Shown: positions 45,429 through 53,669 of the stretch, piece after piece | Layout: each line of letters opens with the position of its first letter | Numbering within the stretch: position 1 is the stretch's first letter | NCBI RefSeq assembly: GCF_003344785.1 | Contig: NZ_QPMK01000016.1 | Span: 1 to 64,000, forward strand | Source: Thalassococcus profundi | GTDB lineage: Bacteria > Pseudomonadota > Alphaproteobacteria > Rhodobacterales > Rhodobacteraceae | Direction of reading: 5' to 3' | Length of the DNA: 64,000 nucleotides | The notes under the pieces: model-generated | What the model saw: only the letters and a program-made list of their open reading frames with translations | What the model was told of the DNA's origin: nothing | Databases searched by the model: none | Made by a program: the position numbers and the translations under genes

Positions 45429-45833
45429 TTACTCGGCCGCCCGCTTGTGCTGGTTCATCGAGGCGATCATCTTTTCGCCCCAGGTCAGTTGTTCCTCGAG
45501 CTCGGCGATCGCCGCGTTCAGCTCGTCGCGCTGCTTGACCATGTCGCGCAGGCGGGCCTGGGCGATCTCGTAGGTCTTGTGCAGCTGGGTCTGCTGCTGG
45601 TCGCCCATGTCGTAGAGGTCCAGGAGCTGCCGGATCTCCTCGAGCGAGAAGCCGAACCGCTTCCCGCGCAGGATCAGCTTGAGCCGCGCGCGGTCGCGCC
45701 GTGTGAACAGCCGCTTCTGGCCCTGCCGGACCGGAAACAGCAGTTCCTTGGCTTCGTAGAATCGCAAGGTGCGCGGCGTCACATCGAAGCTGTCGCACAT
45801 CTCGCGGATGGTCATCGTCTGGTCAGTTGTCAT
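45429..45833 (-). CDS. MerR family transcriptional regulator 1
   Basis: A 134-residue regulator with the MerR winged helix ([50 protein letters not shown]) and a coiled-coil dimerisation helix after residue 75. There is no Cys effector loop, unlike metal-sensing members; this resembles LiuR-type regulators of branched-chain acyl-CoA breakdown. It lies 40 bases upstream of the DmdC-like gene. Two inverted repeats of TGACG-type upstream (45911-45968) are candidate operators for itself and the downstream genes. Confidence 0.88.
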   Translation of the reverse strand: MTTDQTMTIREMCDSFDVTPRTLRFYEAKELLFPVRQGQKRLFTRRDRARLKLILRGKRFGFSLEEIRQLLDLYDMGDQQQTQLHKTYEIAQARLRDMVKQRDELNAAIAELEEQLTWGEKMIASMNQHKRAAE

Positions 45834-45910
45834 ATCCCGTGCCTTTGTCGCCGTGGCTTTCTGCCGGACGAGATGCGTGGCGTGCCCTCTTCATACAATG
45901 GGAATTTTGG

Positions 45911-45968
45911 GTGACGTAACTCAGACGCCACGTCACTTTCGCGTTGACGTAACATCACGTCGCGTCAA
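45911..45968. promoter_or_regulatory. Two MerR-type inverted repeats upstream of merR 1
   Basis: GTGACGT and ACGTCAC enclose 12 bases at 45911-45936. TTGACG and CGTCAA enclose 13 bases at 45944-45968. Both resemble LiuR-type operators in sequence and arm spacing. They lie 78-135 bases upstream of the first MerR gene in otherwise AT-rich DNA, a likely promoter. Confidence 0.55.
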
Positions 45969-46059
45969 CGGGGTCGAAATGAAATTTTATTATTTGGTAA
46001 AAAATTTTTCAGCCGGTCAAAACGGCTGGAACGTCGCGGAAATCCGCCCTGCAAAGCGG

Positions 46060-46428
46060 TCACTTTTTCAGCGAATCGGCGGTTTCGTCGCGCAGGCGCT
46101 TGAGCTCGGCCATGGCCTCGTCCATCTGCCGGCGCTGCTCCGCCAGCTCTTCAAGCTGCCCGTCGGCCATCTTGATCCAGGTCCGCATCTGCGCTTCGGT
46201 GCCTTCCTTTTCGTAGATCAGCAGCCACTGGCGGATGTCCTCGAGCTGGAAGCCGAACTTGCGCCCGCGCAGGATCAGCGTCATGCGCGCGCATTCCTTG
46301 GGCCCGTACCAGCGGGCGCGGCCCTCGCGTTCGGGCTGCAAGAGCTCGATATATTCGTAGTATCGCAGCGTGCGGGGCGTCACGTCGAAACGGGCGCACA
46401 TTTCCTTGAAGCTGAGGCGGTCTGGCAT
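46060..46428 (-). CDS. MerR family transcriptional regulator 2
   Basis: A 122-residue MerR protein. The winged helix has [20 protein letters not shown] and MTLILRGRKFGFQLEDIRQW, followed by a coiled coil (QLEELAEQRRQMDEAMAELKRL). It is a clear paralogue of the adjacent MerR 1 (shared [24 protein letters not shown]). The start follows GGGAGAG. Tandem MerR paralogues at the head of a beta-oxidation cluster suggest sensing of different acyl-CoA intermediates. Confidence 0.85.
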   Translation of the reverse strand: MPDRLSFKEMCARFDVTPRTLRYYEYIELLQPEREGRARWYGPKECARMTLILRGRKFGFQLEDIRQWLLIYEKEGTEAQMRTWIKMADGQLEELAEQRRQMDEAMAELKRLRDETADSLKK

Positions 46429-46545
46429 TCGCGCGTCTCTCCCTTGCCGAAAGCATAGCTGTCCTGAGGCCGAGGGCAATATCCTGCGCGCCGAGCCGCT
46501 TGCGCCGGTCTCGCCCGCGTGGTCAGTAAAGGCAAGGAGACCGCC

Positions 46546-46968
46546 ATGACCGCAGACAAGGCCCGCATCGCCCGCCAGTTCATCGAGACCATCCCGCACG
46601 CGCGGGCGCTGTCGATGCAGATCACCGACATCGCCGATGGCGCCGCGACGATCACCATGCCCTACGATGCGCGGCTGGTGGGCGACCCGAAGACCGGTGT
46701 CATTCACGGCGGCGCGGTCTCGGCGCTGATGGACACCTGCAGCGGGGCGGCGGTGATGTCCCACCCGTCTGCCCCTGCCGGCACCGCGACGATCGACCTG
46801 CGCATCGACTACATGCGCGCCGCCACGCCCGGCCAGCCGATCACCGCCCGGGCCGAATGCTACCACATCACCCGCTCGGTGGCCTTCGTCCGCGCCAGCG
46901 CCTGGGACGACGACGCCGACCGGCCTGTTGCCGCGGCCACCGGCGCCTTCACCGTGGAAGGGGGCTGA
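46546..46968 (+). CDS. PaaI-type hotdog thioesterase
   Basis: A 140-residue hotdog-fold acyl-CoA thioesterase with the motif GVIHGGAVSALMDTCSG on the central helix and DLRIDYMRAATPGQPITARA on the main strand. AAGGAG lies upstream of ATG 46546. It is followed 3 bases later by a second hotdog gene, so the two may act as a pair. It may hydrolyse stalled acyl-CoAs from the divergent beta-oxidation cluster. Confidence 0.87.
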   Translation: MTADKARIARQFIETIPHARALSMQITDIADGAATITMPYDARLVGDPKTGVIHGGAVSALMDTCSGAAVMSHPSAPAGTATIDLRIDYMRAATPGQPITARAECYHITRSVAFVRASAWDDDADRPVAAATGAFTVEGG

Positions 46969-46971
46969 GCC

Positions 46972-47481
46972 ATGCCGCGCCCGCGTCCCGAACCGGTCCA
47001 GGTGGTCAAGCAGCGCCGCGATGCCGCCCTTCATGCGCTCGCAGGCGGCGTGCCCTACATCCAGTTCCTGAACATCCGCTTCGATCGCCGCGGCGACGAA
47101 CTGACGGCGCTGCTGCCCTTCGACGAGATGCTGATCGGCAACCCGATGCTGCCGGCGATCCACGGCGGCGTGACGGCGGCCTTTCTCGAGGTCACGGCGC
47201 TGATCTCGCTCAGCTGGGCCTGGCTCTGGGAGGACATCGAAAGCGGCGCGCTCAGCCCCGACGCGCTCGAGGCCGGAGACCTGCCGCGCCTGCCCAAGAC
47301 CATCGACTTCACCGTCGACTACCTGCGCTCGGGCCTGCCGCGCGACGCCTACGCCCGGGCCAAGGTCACGCGTTCGGGCCGCCGCTACGCCAGCGTCCAT
47401 GCCGAGGCCTGGCAGGACAACCGCAGCCGCCCCTTCGCGCAAGGTACCGCGCATTTCCTGATGCCCGCGCCCGAGGCTTGA
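46972..47481 (+). CDS. Hotdog thioesterase-like protein
   Basis: A 169-residue protein with a PaaI-like hotdog core (MLPAIHGGVTAAFLEVTALIS, then TIDFTVDYLRSGLPRDAYARA and HAEAWQDN) and an N-terminal basic extension. It follows the other thioesterase gene by 3 bases and resembles it in layout. Substrate is unknown. Confidence 0.82.
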   Translation: MPRPRPEPVQVVKQRRDAALHALAGGVPYIQFLNIRFDRRGDELTALLPFDEMLIGNPMLPAIHGGVTAAFLEVTALISLSWAWLWEDIESGALSPDALEAGDLPRLPKTIDFTVDYLRSGLPRDAYARAKVTRSGRRYASVHAEAWQDNRSRPFAQGTAHFLMPAPEA

Positions 47482-47502
47482 GACGATGCGCCACGCCCCC
47501 CG

Positions 47503-47566
47503 TTTCTCCGGTTCTAAAATACCTCGGGGGAGTCCGCGCCCCGGCGCGGACGGGGGCAGAGCCCCC
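47503..47566 (+). repeat. Class B intergenic element with two hairpins, copy 1
   Basis: TTTCTCCGGTTCTAAAATAC and CTCGGGGGA are followed by hairpin 1, GTCCGCGC / GCGCGGAC with loop CCCG (47532-47551), and hairpin 2, GGGGGC / GCCCCC with loop AGA (47552-47566). It lies between a thioesterase gene and the MATE gene on the same strand. A second copy is at 60302. Confidence 0.75.
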
Positions 47567-47619
47567 GCAACGATGGGGCCGAGGTCTGGCGCGGACAGTA
47601 ATCCCCTCAAAGGACGCAT

Positions 47620-48954
47620 TTGCCGATGACCGACACCCTGGCCGATCCGCCGCGCGAGGTGACGCATGGCCGGGTGCTGAAGATCGCCATTCCCATCGTC
47701 ATCGCCAATGCCACCGTACCGATCCTGGGGGCGGTCGACACCGGCGTGGTCGGCCAGATCGGCCTCGCGGCCCCCATCGGCGCGGTCGGCATCGGCGCGA
47801 TCATCCTGTCGGGCATCTACTGGATCTTCGGCTTCCTGCGCATGGGCACCACCGGCCTCGCCGCGCAGGCGGCGGGGCAGGGCAACCGCGCCGAGGTTGC
47901 GGCCCTGCTGACCCGGGTGCTGATGATCGGGCTGGGCGCGGGGGCGCTGATGATCGTCTTCCAGGCGGCGCTGTTCTGGGCCGCCTTCGAGGTCGCGCCG
48001 GCCAGCGACGAGGTCGAACGCCTTGCCCGCAGCTACATGCAGATCCGCATCTGGTCGGCCCCCGCGGCCATCGCCATCTACGGGATCTCGGGCTGGCTCA
48101 TCGCGCTCGAGCGCACGCGGGCGCTGCTTGTCATGCAGGTCTGGATGAACCTGCTGAACATCGTGCTGGACCTGTGGTTCGTGCTCGGGTTGGGCTGGGG
48201 GGTCGACGGCGTGGCCTTCGCCACCTTCCTCGCCGAATGGTCGGGGCTGGCGGTCGGCCTCTGGCTCTGTCGCGCAGCGTTCCGGGTGCCCGCCTGGCGC
48301 GACTGGGCGCGGGTCTTCGACCGCGCCAAGCTGACCAACATGACCCGCGTGAACTCGGACATCCTGATCCGCTCGCTGCTGTTGCAGGCGATTTTCATGT
48401 CCTTCCTGTTCCTCGCCGCGGATTTCGGCGACGTGGTGCTGGCGGCCAATCAGGTGCTGCTGCAGTTCCTGCAGATCACCGCCTACGCGCTCGACGGGTT
48501 CGCCTTTGCCGCCGAGGCGATGGTGGGCCAGGCGATGGGCGCCCGCGCCGTGCAGACCCTGCGCCGCAGCGCGATCCTGACCTCGGTCTGGGGGCTGCTG
48601 TCCTGCGCGGTCATGTCGCTCGCGTTCTGGGTCGCGGGGCCGGCGCTCATCGATCTCATGGCCGATGTGCCGCCAGTACAGGCCGCCGCCCGCGATTACC
48701 TGCCGTGGATGATCGCGGCGCCGCTGGTGGGGCTGGCGGCCTGGATGCTCGACGGGGTCTTTATCGGCGCCACGCGGACGGCGGACATGCGCAACATGAT
48801 GGTCGTCTCGGCACTGGTCTACGTCGCCGCTGTGCTGGTCCTGGTGCCATGGATCGGCAACCACGGGCTCTGGGCGGCGCTGCTGATCTCCTTCGTGGCC
48901 CGCGGGGTGACGCTGGCACTGCGCTATCCCGCGCTTGAACGGGCCGCCGCCTGA
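47620..48954 (+). CDS. MATE family efflux transporter
   Basis: A 444-residue protein with 12 predicted membrane segments in two homologous halves. Family features are VIANATVPILGAVDTGVVG at the start and RVNSDILIRSLLLQ after the middle. The DinF-like branch exports organic cations or metabolites by Na+ or H+ antiport; the substrate is unknown. AAAGGA at 47609-47614 lies 5 bases before TTG 47620 and 11 before ATG 47626; TTG was chosen, the ATG remains possible. Confidence 0.88.
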   Translation: MPMTDTLADPPREVTHGRVLKIAIPIVIANATVPILGAVDTGVVGQIGLAAPIGAVGIGAIILSGIYWIFGFLRMGTTGLAAQAAGQGNRAEVAALLTRVLMIGLGAGALMIVFQAALFWAAFEVAPASDEVERLARSYMQIRIWSAPAAIAIYGISGWLIALERTRALLVMQVWMNLLNIVLDLWFVLGLGWGVDGVAFATFLAEWSGLAVGLWLCRAAFRVPAWRDWARVFDRAKLTNMTRVNSDILIRSLLLQAIFMSFLFLAADFGDVVLAANQVLLQFLQITAYALDGFAFAAEAMVGQAMGARAVQTLRRSAILTSVWGLLSCAVMSLAFWVAGPALIDLMADVPPVQAAARDYLPWMIAAPLVGLAAWMLDGVFIGATRTADMRNMMVVSALVYVAAVLVLVPWIGNHGLWAALLISFVARGVTLALRYPALERAAA

Positions 48955-48957
48955 GGG

Positions 48958-49002
48958 CCCGGAAAATTTGAATTTTCCGGGTCGTTTTTCTCGAGAAAAA
49001 CG
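48958..49002 (+). terminator. Double hairpin after MATE gene (class C element)
   Basis: CCCGGAAAAT / ATTTTCCGGG with loop TTGA (48958-48981) is directly followed by CGTTTTTC / GAAAAACG with loop TCGA (48983-49002). It repeats the plan of the double palindrome at 20978-21021 and separates the MATE gene from trpB. Confidence 0.7.
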
Positions 49003-49095
49003 CGCCCCCGCGGGTCTGCCGCGCGTCAGAATGGCACTGGAAATCCGTAGCACACGCGCCTACAACCGGCCCCTGACCCCCTAGGGAGATGCGCG

Positions 49096-50313
49096 ATGAA
49101 CGACCTCTTCAACAGCTTCATGACCGGGCCAGACGAAAAGGGCCGCTTCGGCGATTTCGGCGGGCGCTTCGTCTCCGAAACGCTGATGCCGCTGATCCTC
49201 GAACTCGACGAGCAATACCAGCACTCCAAGAACGACCAGAGTTTCTGGGACGAGATGCACGATCTCTGGACCCATTATGTCGGCCGGCCCAGCCCGCTCT
49301 ATTTCGCCGAGCGCCTGACCGAGCATCTGGGCGGGGCGAAGATCTACCTCAAGCGCGACGAGCTGAACCACACCGGTGCGCACAAGATCAACAACGTGTT
49401 GGGCCAGATCATCCTCGCACGCCGCATGGGCAAGAGCCGCATCATCGCCGAAACCGGCGCCGGTCAGCACGGCGTGGCGACCGCGACCGTCTGCGCCAAG
49501 TTCGGGCTGAAATGCGTGGTCTACATGGGCGCGCATGACGTGGAGCGGCAGGCGCCCAACGTCTTCCGCATGAAGCTGCTGGGCGCCGAGGTGGTGCCGG
49601 TGACGAGCGGTCGCGGCACGCTCAAGGATGCGATGAACGACGCGCTGCGCGACTGGGTGACCAACGTCCGCGACACGTTCTATTGCATCGGCACGGTCGC
49701 CGGGCCGCATCCGTATCCGGCGATGGTCCGCGATTTCCAGTCGATCATCGGCAAGGAAGCGAAAGAGCAGATGATGGCCGCCGAAGGCCGTCTGCCCGAC
49801 ACGATCATCGCCGCCATCGGCGGCGGCTCGAACGCCATGGGCCTGTTTTACCCCTTCCTTGATGACAAGGAGGTGTCGATCATCGGGGTCGAGGCCGGCG
49901 GCAAGGGCGTCAACGACAAGATGGAGCATTGCGCGTCCCTGACGGGCGGGCGGCCCGGGGTGTTGCACGGCAACCGGACATATCTGCTGCAGGACGACGA
50001 CGGGCAGATCCTGGAGGGCTTCTCGATCTCCGCCGGGCTCGACTATCCCGGGATCGGACCGGAACACGCCTGGCTCCACGATATCGGCCGTGCCGAATAC
50101 GTCGCCATCACCGATAAAGAGGCGCTGGAAGCCTTCACCCTCTGCTGCGAGAAAGAGGGCATCATCCCGGCACTTGAACCCAGCCACGCGCTGGCCCACG
50201 TGATGAAGATCGCGCCCGACCTGCCCAAGGATCACATCATCTGCATGAACATGTGCGGGCGCGGCGACAAGGACATCTTCACCGTCGCAAAGCATCTCGG
50301 CTTCGAGATGTAG
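49096..50313 (+). CDS. trpB: Tryptophan synthase beta chain
   Basis: A 405-residue PLP enzyme joining indole and serine. The PLP Lys is in [18 protein letters not shown]. The glutamate-type motif [15 protein letters not shown] and the phosphate loop IGGGSNAMG follow. The N-terminal [15 protein letters not shown] and full length are typical of TrpB1. No trpA or trpF is adjacent on either side, so here it appears as a single gene, ended by a good terminator. Confidence 0.96.
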   Translation: MNDLFNSFMTGPDEKGRFGDFGGRFVSETLMPLILELDEQYQHSKNDQSFWDEMHDLWTHYVGRPSPLYFAERLTEHLGGAKIYLKRDELNHTGAHKINNVLGQIILARRMGKSRIIAETGAGQHGVATATVCAKFGLKCVVYMGAHDVERQAPNVFRMKLLGAEVVPVTSGRGTLKDAMNDALRDWVTNVRDTFYCIGTVAGPHPYPAMVRDFQSIIGKEAKEQMMAAEGRLPDTIIAAIGGGSNAMGLFYPFLDDKEVSIIGVEAGGKGVNDKMEHCASLTGGRPGVLHGNRTYLLQDDDGQILEGFSISAGLDYPGIGPEHAWLHDIGRAEYVAITDKEALEAFTLCCEKEGIIPALEPSHALAHVMKIAPDLPKDHIICMNMCGRGDKDIFTVAKHLGFEM

Positions 50314-50336
50314 GAACGCAGGACACCCAGACGGAG

Positions 50337-50372
50337 AAAGCGCCGCGCGAGGATGTCGCGCGGCGCTTTTTT
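50337..50372 (+). terminator. Intrinsic terminator after trpB
   Basis: GCGCCGCGCGA and TCGCGCGGCGC form an 11-bp stem with loop GGATG, extended by AAA before and TTTTTT after. A textbook Rho-independent terminator, 25 bases after the trpB stop. Confidence 0.92.
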
Positions 50373-50461
50373 CTGGCGGCTGCCGCCTGTGGATCATTTG
50401 GGGGATTGATCCTGTATGGGCAAGAACCCGGACGCCGGGCGCCCGAAGCGTTGCGGAAACA

Positions 50462-50830
50462 TCAGAGTTTGTAGGCCTCCAGAACCTCCAGCGGCACGAT
50501 GTCGAGCGCGCGGGCATGGGTGGCGGCGAGATTCACGCGCGGCGCGCAGCCTTCGTCATGGGCCTGCAGGAAACGCGCGGCGCAGAGGCACCAGCGGTCG
50601 CCGGGTTGCAGGCCGGCGAAGTCGAATTCGGGACGCGGAGTGCTCAGGTCGTTGCCGAGGTATTTCGACAGCGCCAGGAATTCCGCGGTCATCACCGCGC
50701 AGACGGTGTGGCTGCCGGTGTCCGCGGCGCAGGTGTTGCAGTGGCCATCGCGGAAGAAGCCGGTCACCGGATCGTTCGAACAGAGTTCAAGAGCGCCGCC
50801 CAGTACGTTGGTTTCGGGGTCTTTTTCCAA
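50462..50830 (-). CDS. DUF2237 family protein
   Basis: A 122-residue protein with the DUF2237 pattern: NVLGGALELCSNDPVTGFFRDGHCNT, TVCAVMTAEFL and GDRWCLCAARF. Several conserved cysteines could bind a metal. The start is TTG 50830: AGGAGG lies 5 bases upstream, and no in-frame ATG with a site exists. It begins 1 base after the serine hydrolase stop, so the genes are coupled. No function is established for the family. Confidence 0.85.
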   Translation of the reverse strand: MEKDPETNVLGGALELCSNDPVTGFFRDGHCNTCAADTGSHTVCAVMTAEFLALSKYLGNDLSTPRPEFDFAGLQPGDRWCLCAARFLQAHDEGCAPRVNLAATHARALDIVPLEVLEAYKL

Positions 50831-50831
50831 A

Positions 50832-52004
50832 TCATCCTCCTGTGTCTGCGGCTGCGAGCCTGCGAAGCATGTCCAGGCTGTCGTCGAAGGCGCCGGCCTC
50901 GCGAAAGGCCCGGTCGGCGCCGGTTGTGGCGATGACCACGCCGGCCGCGCGGTCGATGTAGACATATTGGCCATAGACCCCGCGGGCCAGCACCTCGCCG
51001 GGGCGTGCATCGGCGGGGATCCACCATTGATATCCGTACTGGATTGCGCCGGGCGCCGTCGGGGCCGAGGGGTCTGTGCTTTGCGTGATCCAGTCGGCGG
51101 GCACGATCTGGCGGCCGTCATAGGCACCGCCCTGCAATACCATCTGTCCCATGCGGGCATAGTCGCGGGTGGTGAGGTTCAGCCCGCCCAGCACAAAAGC
51201 CACGCCATAACCATCTGTAATATAATAGGGTTCTGCCTCCAATCCCATGGGCGCGATAATCTTTTCGGAGAGCAGATCGGGAATGCTGCGCCCGGTGGCG
51301 CCGCGCAGCACCATGCTCAGCACATGGGTGTCGATCGAGACGTATTGCCACTGCGTGCCCGGCGCGACAAAGGTCTCGTCCAGGCCGGCGGCAAAGTCGT
51401 CCATCGACCCGCCAAGCGCAAGAACGCGGCCCATCTTGTTGATGTCGCTCCAGAAATCCAGATAGTCCTCGTCGAAGGTGACGCCCGAGGCCATGTTCAG
51501 CACGTTTCGGATGCTGGCACCGTCATAGGCGCTGCCCGCAAGCTCCGGGGCGTATTTGGTCACCGGGTCGTCAAGGCTCTCGACATGACCTTCGTCCAGC
51601 AGAACGCCGAAAAGCAATGACAAATACGACTTGGCCACCGACCAGGAAATGCGCTTGTCGCTTGTCCCGGTGCCCAGGTGATAACTTTCGTGCACCACTG
51701 CACCGTCGCGCAGCATCACCAGCGAGGTGACTGCGCGGCGGGACAGCCACTCGTCGAAATCGGCGGGCATGATCTGCGGGTCGCCCTCGGGCAATTCGCT
51801 CACCGGCCCGTCGCCGCGTGGCACGGTGACGGTGTGAAAAAGCGTGTCCATATGGCTGAAATTCCACACGATCCGGTCTTCAGCAAAAAGCGTGTTCACG
51901 GCGTTGAGCCGGACCAGCGCCTCGCGGTTCCACGCCGCGAGGGCGGCGAGGATCAGCAGCAGGACCGCGACAACGGGCAGGACGCGGCGGACGAGAAGGC
52001 GCAT
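50832..52004 (-). CDS. Serine hydrolase, beta-lactamase/penicillin-binding-like
   Basis: A 390-residue protein. An N-terminal membrane anchor or signal segment (VLPVVAVLLLILAALAAW) is followed by a class C beta-lactamase-like domain. The catalytic S-x-x-K motif is SVAK at residues 122-125. The second motif position reads YVS instead of Y-x-N, so the activity may be an esterase or 6-aminohexanoate-dimer-hydrolase-like one rather than lactamase. AAGGAG lies upstream of ATG 52004; the frame upstream is unsupported. Confidence 0.82.
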   Translation of the reverse strand: MRLLVRRVLPVVAVLLLILAALAAWNREALVRLNAVNTLFAEDRIVWNFSHMDTLFHTVTVPRGDGPVSELPEGDPQIMPADFDEWLSRRAVTSLVMLRDGAVVHESYHLGTGTSDKRISWSVAKSYLSLLFGVLLDEGHVESLDDPVTKYAPELAGSAYDGASIRNVLNMASGVTFDEDYLDFWSDINKMGRVLALGGSMDDFAAGLDETFVAPGTQWQYVSIDTHVLSMVLRGATGRSIPDLLSEKIIAPMGLEAEPYYITDGYGVAFVLGGLNLTTRDYARMGQMVLQGGAYDGRQIVPADWITQSTDPSAPTAPGAIQYGYQWWIPADARPGEVLARGVYGQYVYIDRAAGVVIATTGADRAFREAGAFDDSLDMLRRLAAADTGG

Positions 52005-52064
52005 GACGGTCTCCTTTGCCGCCATCTGATCATCGGCAACCGTCCGAGGCAACCGGAACGCGGA

Positions 52065-52769
52065 TCAGCGGAAGCGGTCCGCCAGCTTTTGCAGGGCGGA
52101 TCGGGTGTCCTGGGGCTCGGGCTCGGCGGGCCGGGCGGCCTCCTCCGCCCTATCGGGCGGCGGCGGGGCCGCGTCGGGCCGCTGCCCGCCGGAACTGCGC
52201 GGCGGGTTCACGCGCAGCGCCACCGCGTTCTGGAACCGGCCCGCGTCGCCGTCGGCGAGATCGGGCGCGCCGTCCGCAATGCCGCGCAGCAGGTCGTCCA
52301 GCCAGTCGCCATCGGCCTTGGCGAAGTCGTGCAGCACGTAGGCCGCCACCAATTCCTTGCGCCCCGGATGGCCGATGCCCAGCCGCACGCGCCGGTATTC
52401 CGGGCCGAGGTGGGCATGGATCGAGCGCAGCCCGTTGTGGCCCGCATGGCCGCCGCCGGTCTTGACCTTGAGCTTGCCCGGCGCGAGATCGAGTTCGTCG
52501 TGAAAGACCGTCACATCGCCCGGTTCCAGCTTGAAGAAGCGCATCGCCTCGCCCACGGACTGTCCCGACAGGTTCATGAAGGTTTCGGGCTTGAGCATCA
52601 GCACCTTGCCGCCGCCCAGCCGTCCTTCGGCCGCCTGGCCCTGAAAGCGCGCTTTCCACGGGCCGAAACCATGCTCCTCGGCGATGCGGTCCAGAGCCAT
52701 GAATCCGATGTTGTGCCTGTTGCCCGCGTATTTCGCGCCGGGATTGCCGAGGCCCACGAAAATTTGCAT
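52065..52769 (-). CDS. pth: Peptidyl-tRNA hydrolase
   Basis: A 234-residue enzyme that frees tRNA from dropped-off peptidyl-tRNA. N-terminus [11 protein letters not shown] with Asn9 and the catalytic His19 in NRHNIGF; also [15 protein letters not shown] and [13 protein letters not shown]. It is about 40 residues longer than E. coli Pth because of a Pro/Ala/Glu-rich C-terminal tail, common in Rhodobacteraceae. It follows rplY on the same strand, a frequent pairing, with a terminator between. Confidence 0.95.
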   Translation of the reverse strand: MQIFVGLGNPGAKYAGNRHNIGFMALDRIAEEHGFGPWKARFQGQAAEGRLGGGKVLMLKPETFMNLSGQSVGEAMRFFKLEPGDVTVFHDELDLAPGKLKVKTGGGHAGHNGLRSIHAHLGPEYRRVRLGIGHPGRKELVAAYVLHDFAKADGDWLDDLLRGIADGAPDLADGDAGRFQNAVALRVNPPRSSGGQRPDAAPPPPDRAEEAARPAEPEPQDTRSALQKLADRFR

Positions 52770-52834
52770 GGCGTTGCCTGCCTTTTGCCTGGTGTCGGGC
52801 ACAGACATAGGCCGCGCGCGGCAGGGCTGCAACG

Positions 52835-52863
52835 AAAACGGCCCCGCCGGTGGGGCGGGGCCG
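52835..52863 (-). terminator. Intrinsic terminator after rplY
   Basis: On the minus strand CGGCCCCGCC / GGCGGGGCCG with a 5-base loop, followed by TTTTCG. It lies 27 bases after the rplY stop and upstream of pth. Confidence 0.85.
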
Positions 52864-52889
52864 TATGTCGGATCGGAAAAGGCCGAGGT

Positions 52890-53555
52890 TTATTCCTCGT
52901 CGCCCTTTTCGCCTTGTTCGGTGGCTTCGACCTCATCGGCGGCCACTTCGCCTTCGCCCTCGTCCTCTTCCTCGGCGGCGCGCAGGCCGGACGGGGCAGA
53001 GATGTTGGCGATCACGAAGTCGCGGTCGATGGTCGGCTTGGTGCCCTGCGGCAGGGTCACATCCGAAATCGTCACCGTGTCGCCGATCTCGAGACCGGCG
53101 AGGTCGATGGTGATCTTCTCGGGGATGTCACCCGCGGTCACCACCAGTTCGACCTCGGGACGCACCATGGTCAGCACGCCGCCCTTCTTGAGGCCGGGGG
53201 CGGTGTCTTCGTTGAGCACTTCAACCGGAATGAAGAGGTTGATCTTCGAATGCCGGCGCAGGCGCATGAAGTCGACATGCGTCGGCAGGTCCTTTACGAC
53301 ATCGCGCTGTACGTCGCGGCAGATCACGCGGACATCCTCGTGGCCATCGACCTTGAGGTTGAAGAGCGTGGACTTGAACCGGCCCTTCTTCAGGCGGGCC
53401 ACCAGTGCGTTGTAGGGCAGGTTGATCGGCAGCGGCGCGTTTTCGCCGCCGAAGACGATGCCCGGAACCATGCCGTCGCGGCGTGCCTGACGAGCGGCGC
53501 CCTTGCCTGTCCCCGTCCGTTCCGAAGCGTGAAGATCAGGAATCTCTCCAGCCAT
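52890..53555 (-). CDS. rplY: 50S ribosomal protein L25/general stress protein Ctc
   Basis: A 221-residue long-form L25 (TL5/CTC type). The N-terminal 5S-rRNA-binding domain covers residues 1-95 ([19 protein letters not shown]). The C-terminal CTC domain includes [20 protein letters not shown]. An acidic tail of about 35 residues ([20 protein letters not shown]) ends it. AGGAGA lies 6 bases before the ATG for [10 protein letters not shown]; the 36 codons upstream are unsupported. Confidence 0.94.
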   Translation of the reverse strand: MAGEIPDLHASERTGTGKGAARQARRDGMVPGIVFGGENAPLPINLPYNALVARLKKGRFKSTLFNLKVDGHEDVRVICRDVQRDVVKDLPTHVDFMRLRRHSKINLFIPVEVLNEDTAPGLKKGGVLTMVRPEVELVVTAGDIPEKITIDLAGLEIGDTVTISDVTLPQGTKPTIDRDFVIANISAPSGLRAAEEEDEGEGEVAADEVEATEQGEKGDEE

Positions 53556-53669
53556 GTGTATTCTCCTAAGGTTAAGCGAAGCTCCTCCAAGGCTGTAGCT
53601 TCGCGTGAAGCCCGCGCGATAGTGGGTTTCGGGCGATATGGCAAGATCAAAACCGCGCCGCACATGCGG

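Noticed and set aside
46060-49053. A 997-codon minus-strand open frame ending as MerR 2
   Set aside because: Only the last 122 codons encode MerR. The rest is antisense to two thioesterases and the MATE gene and has no recognisable domain.
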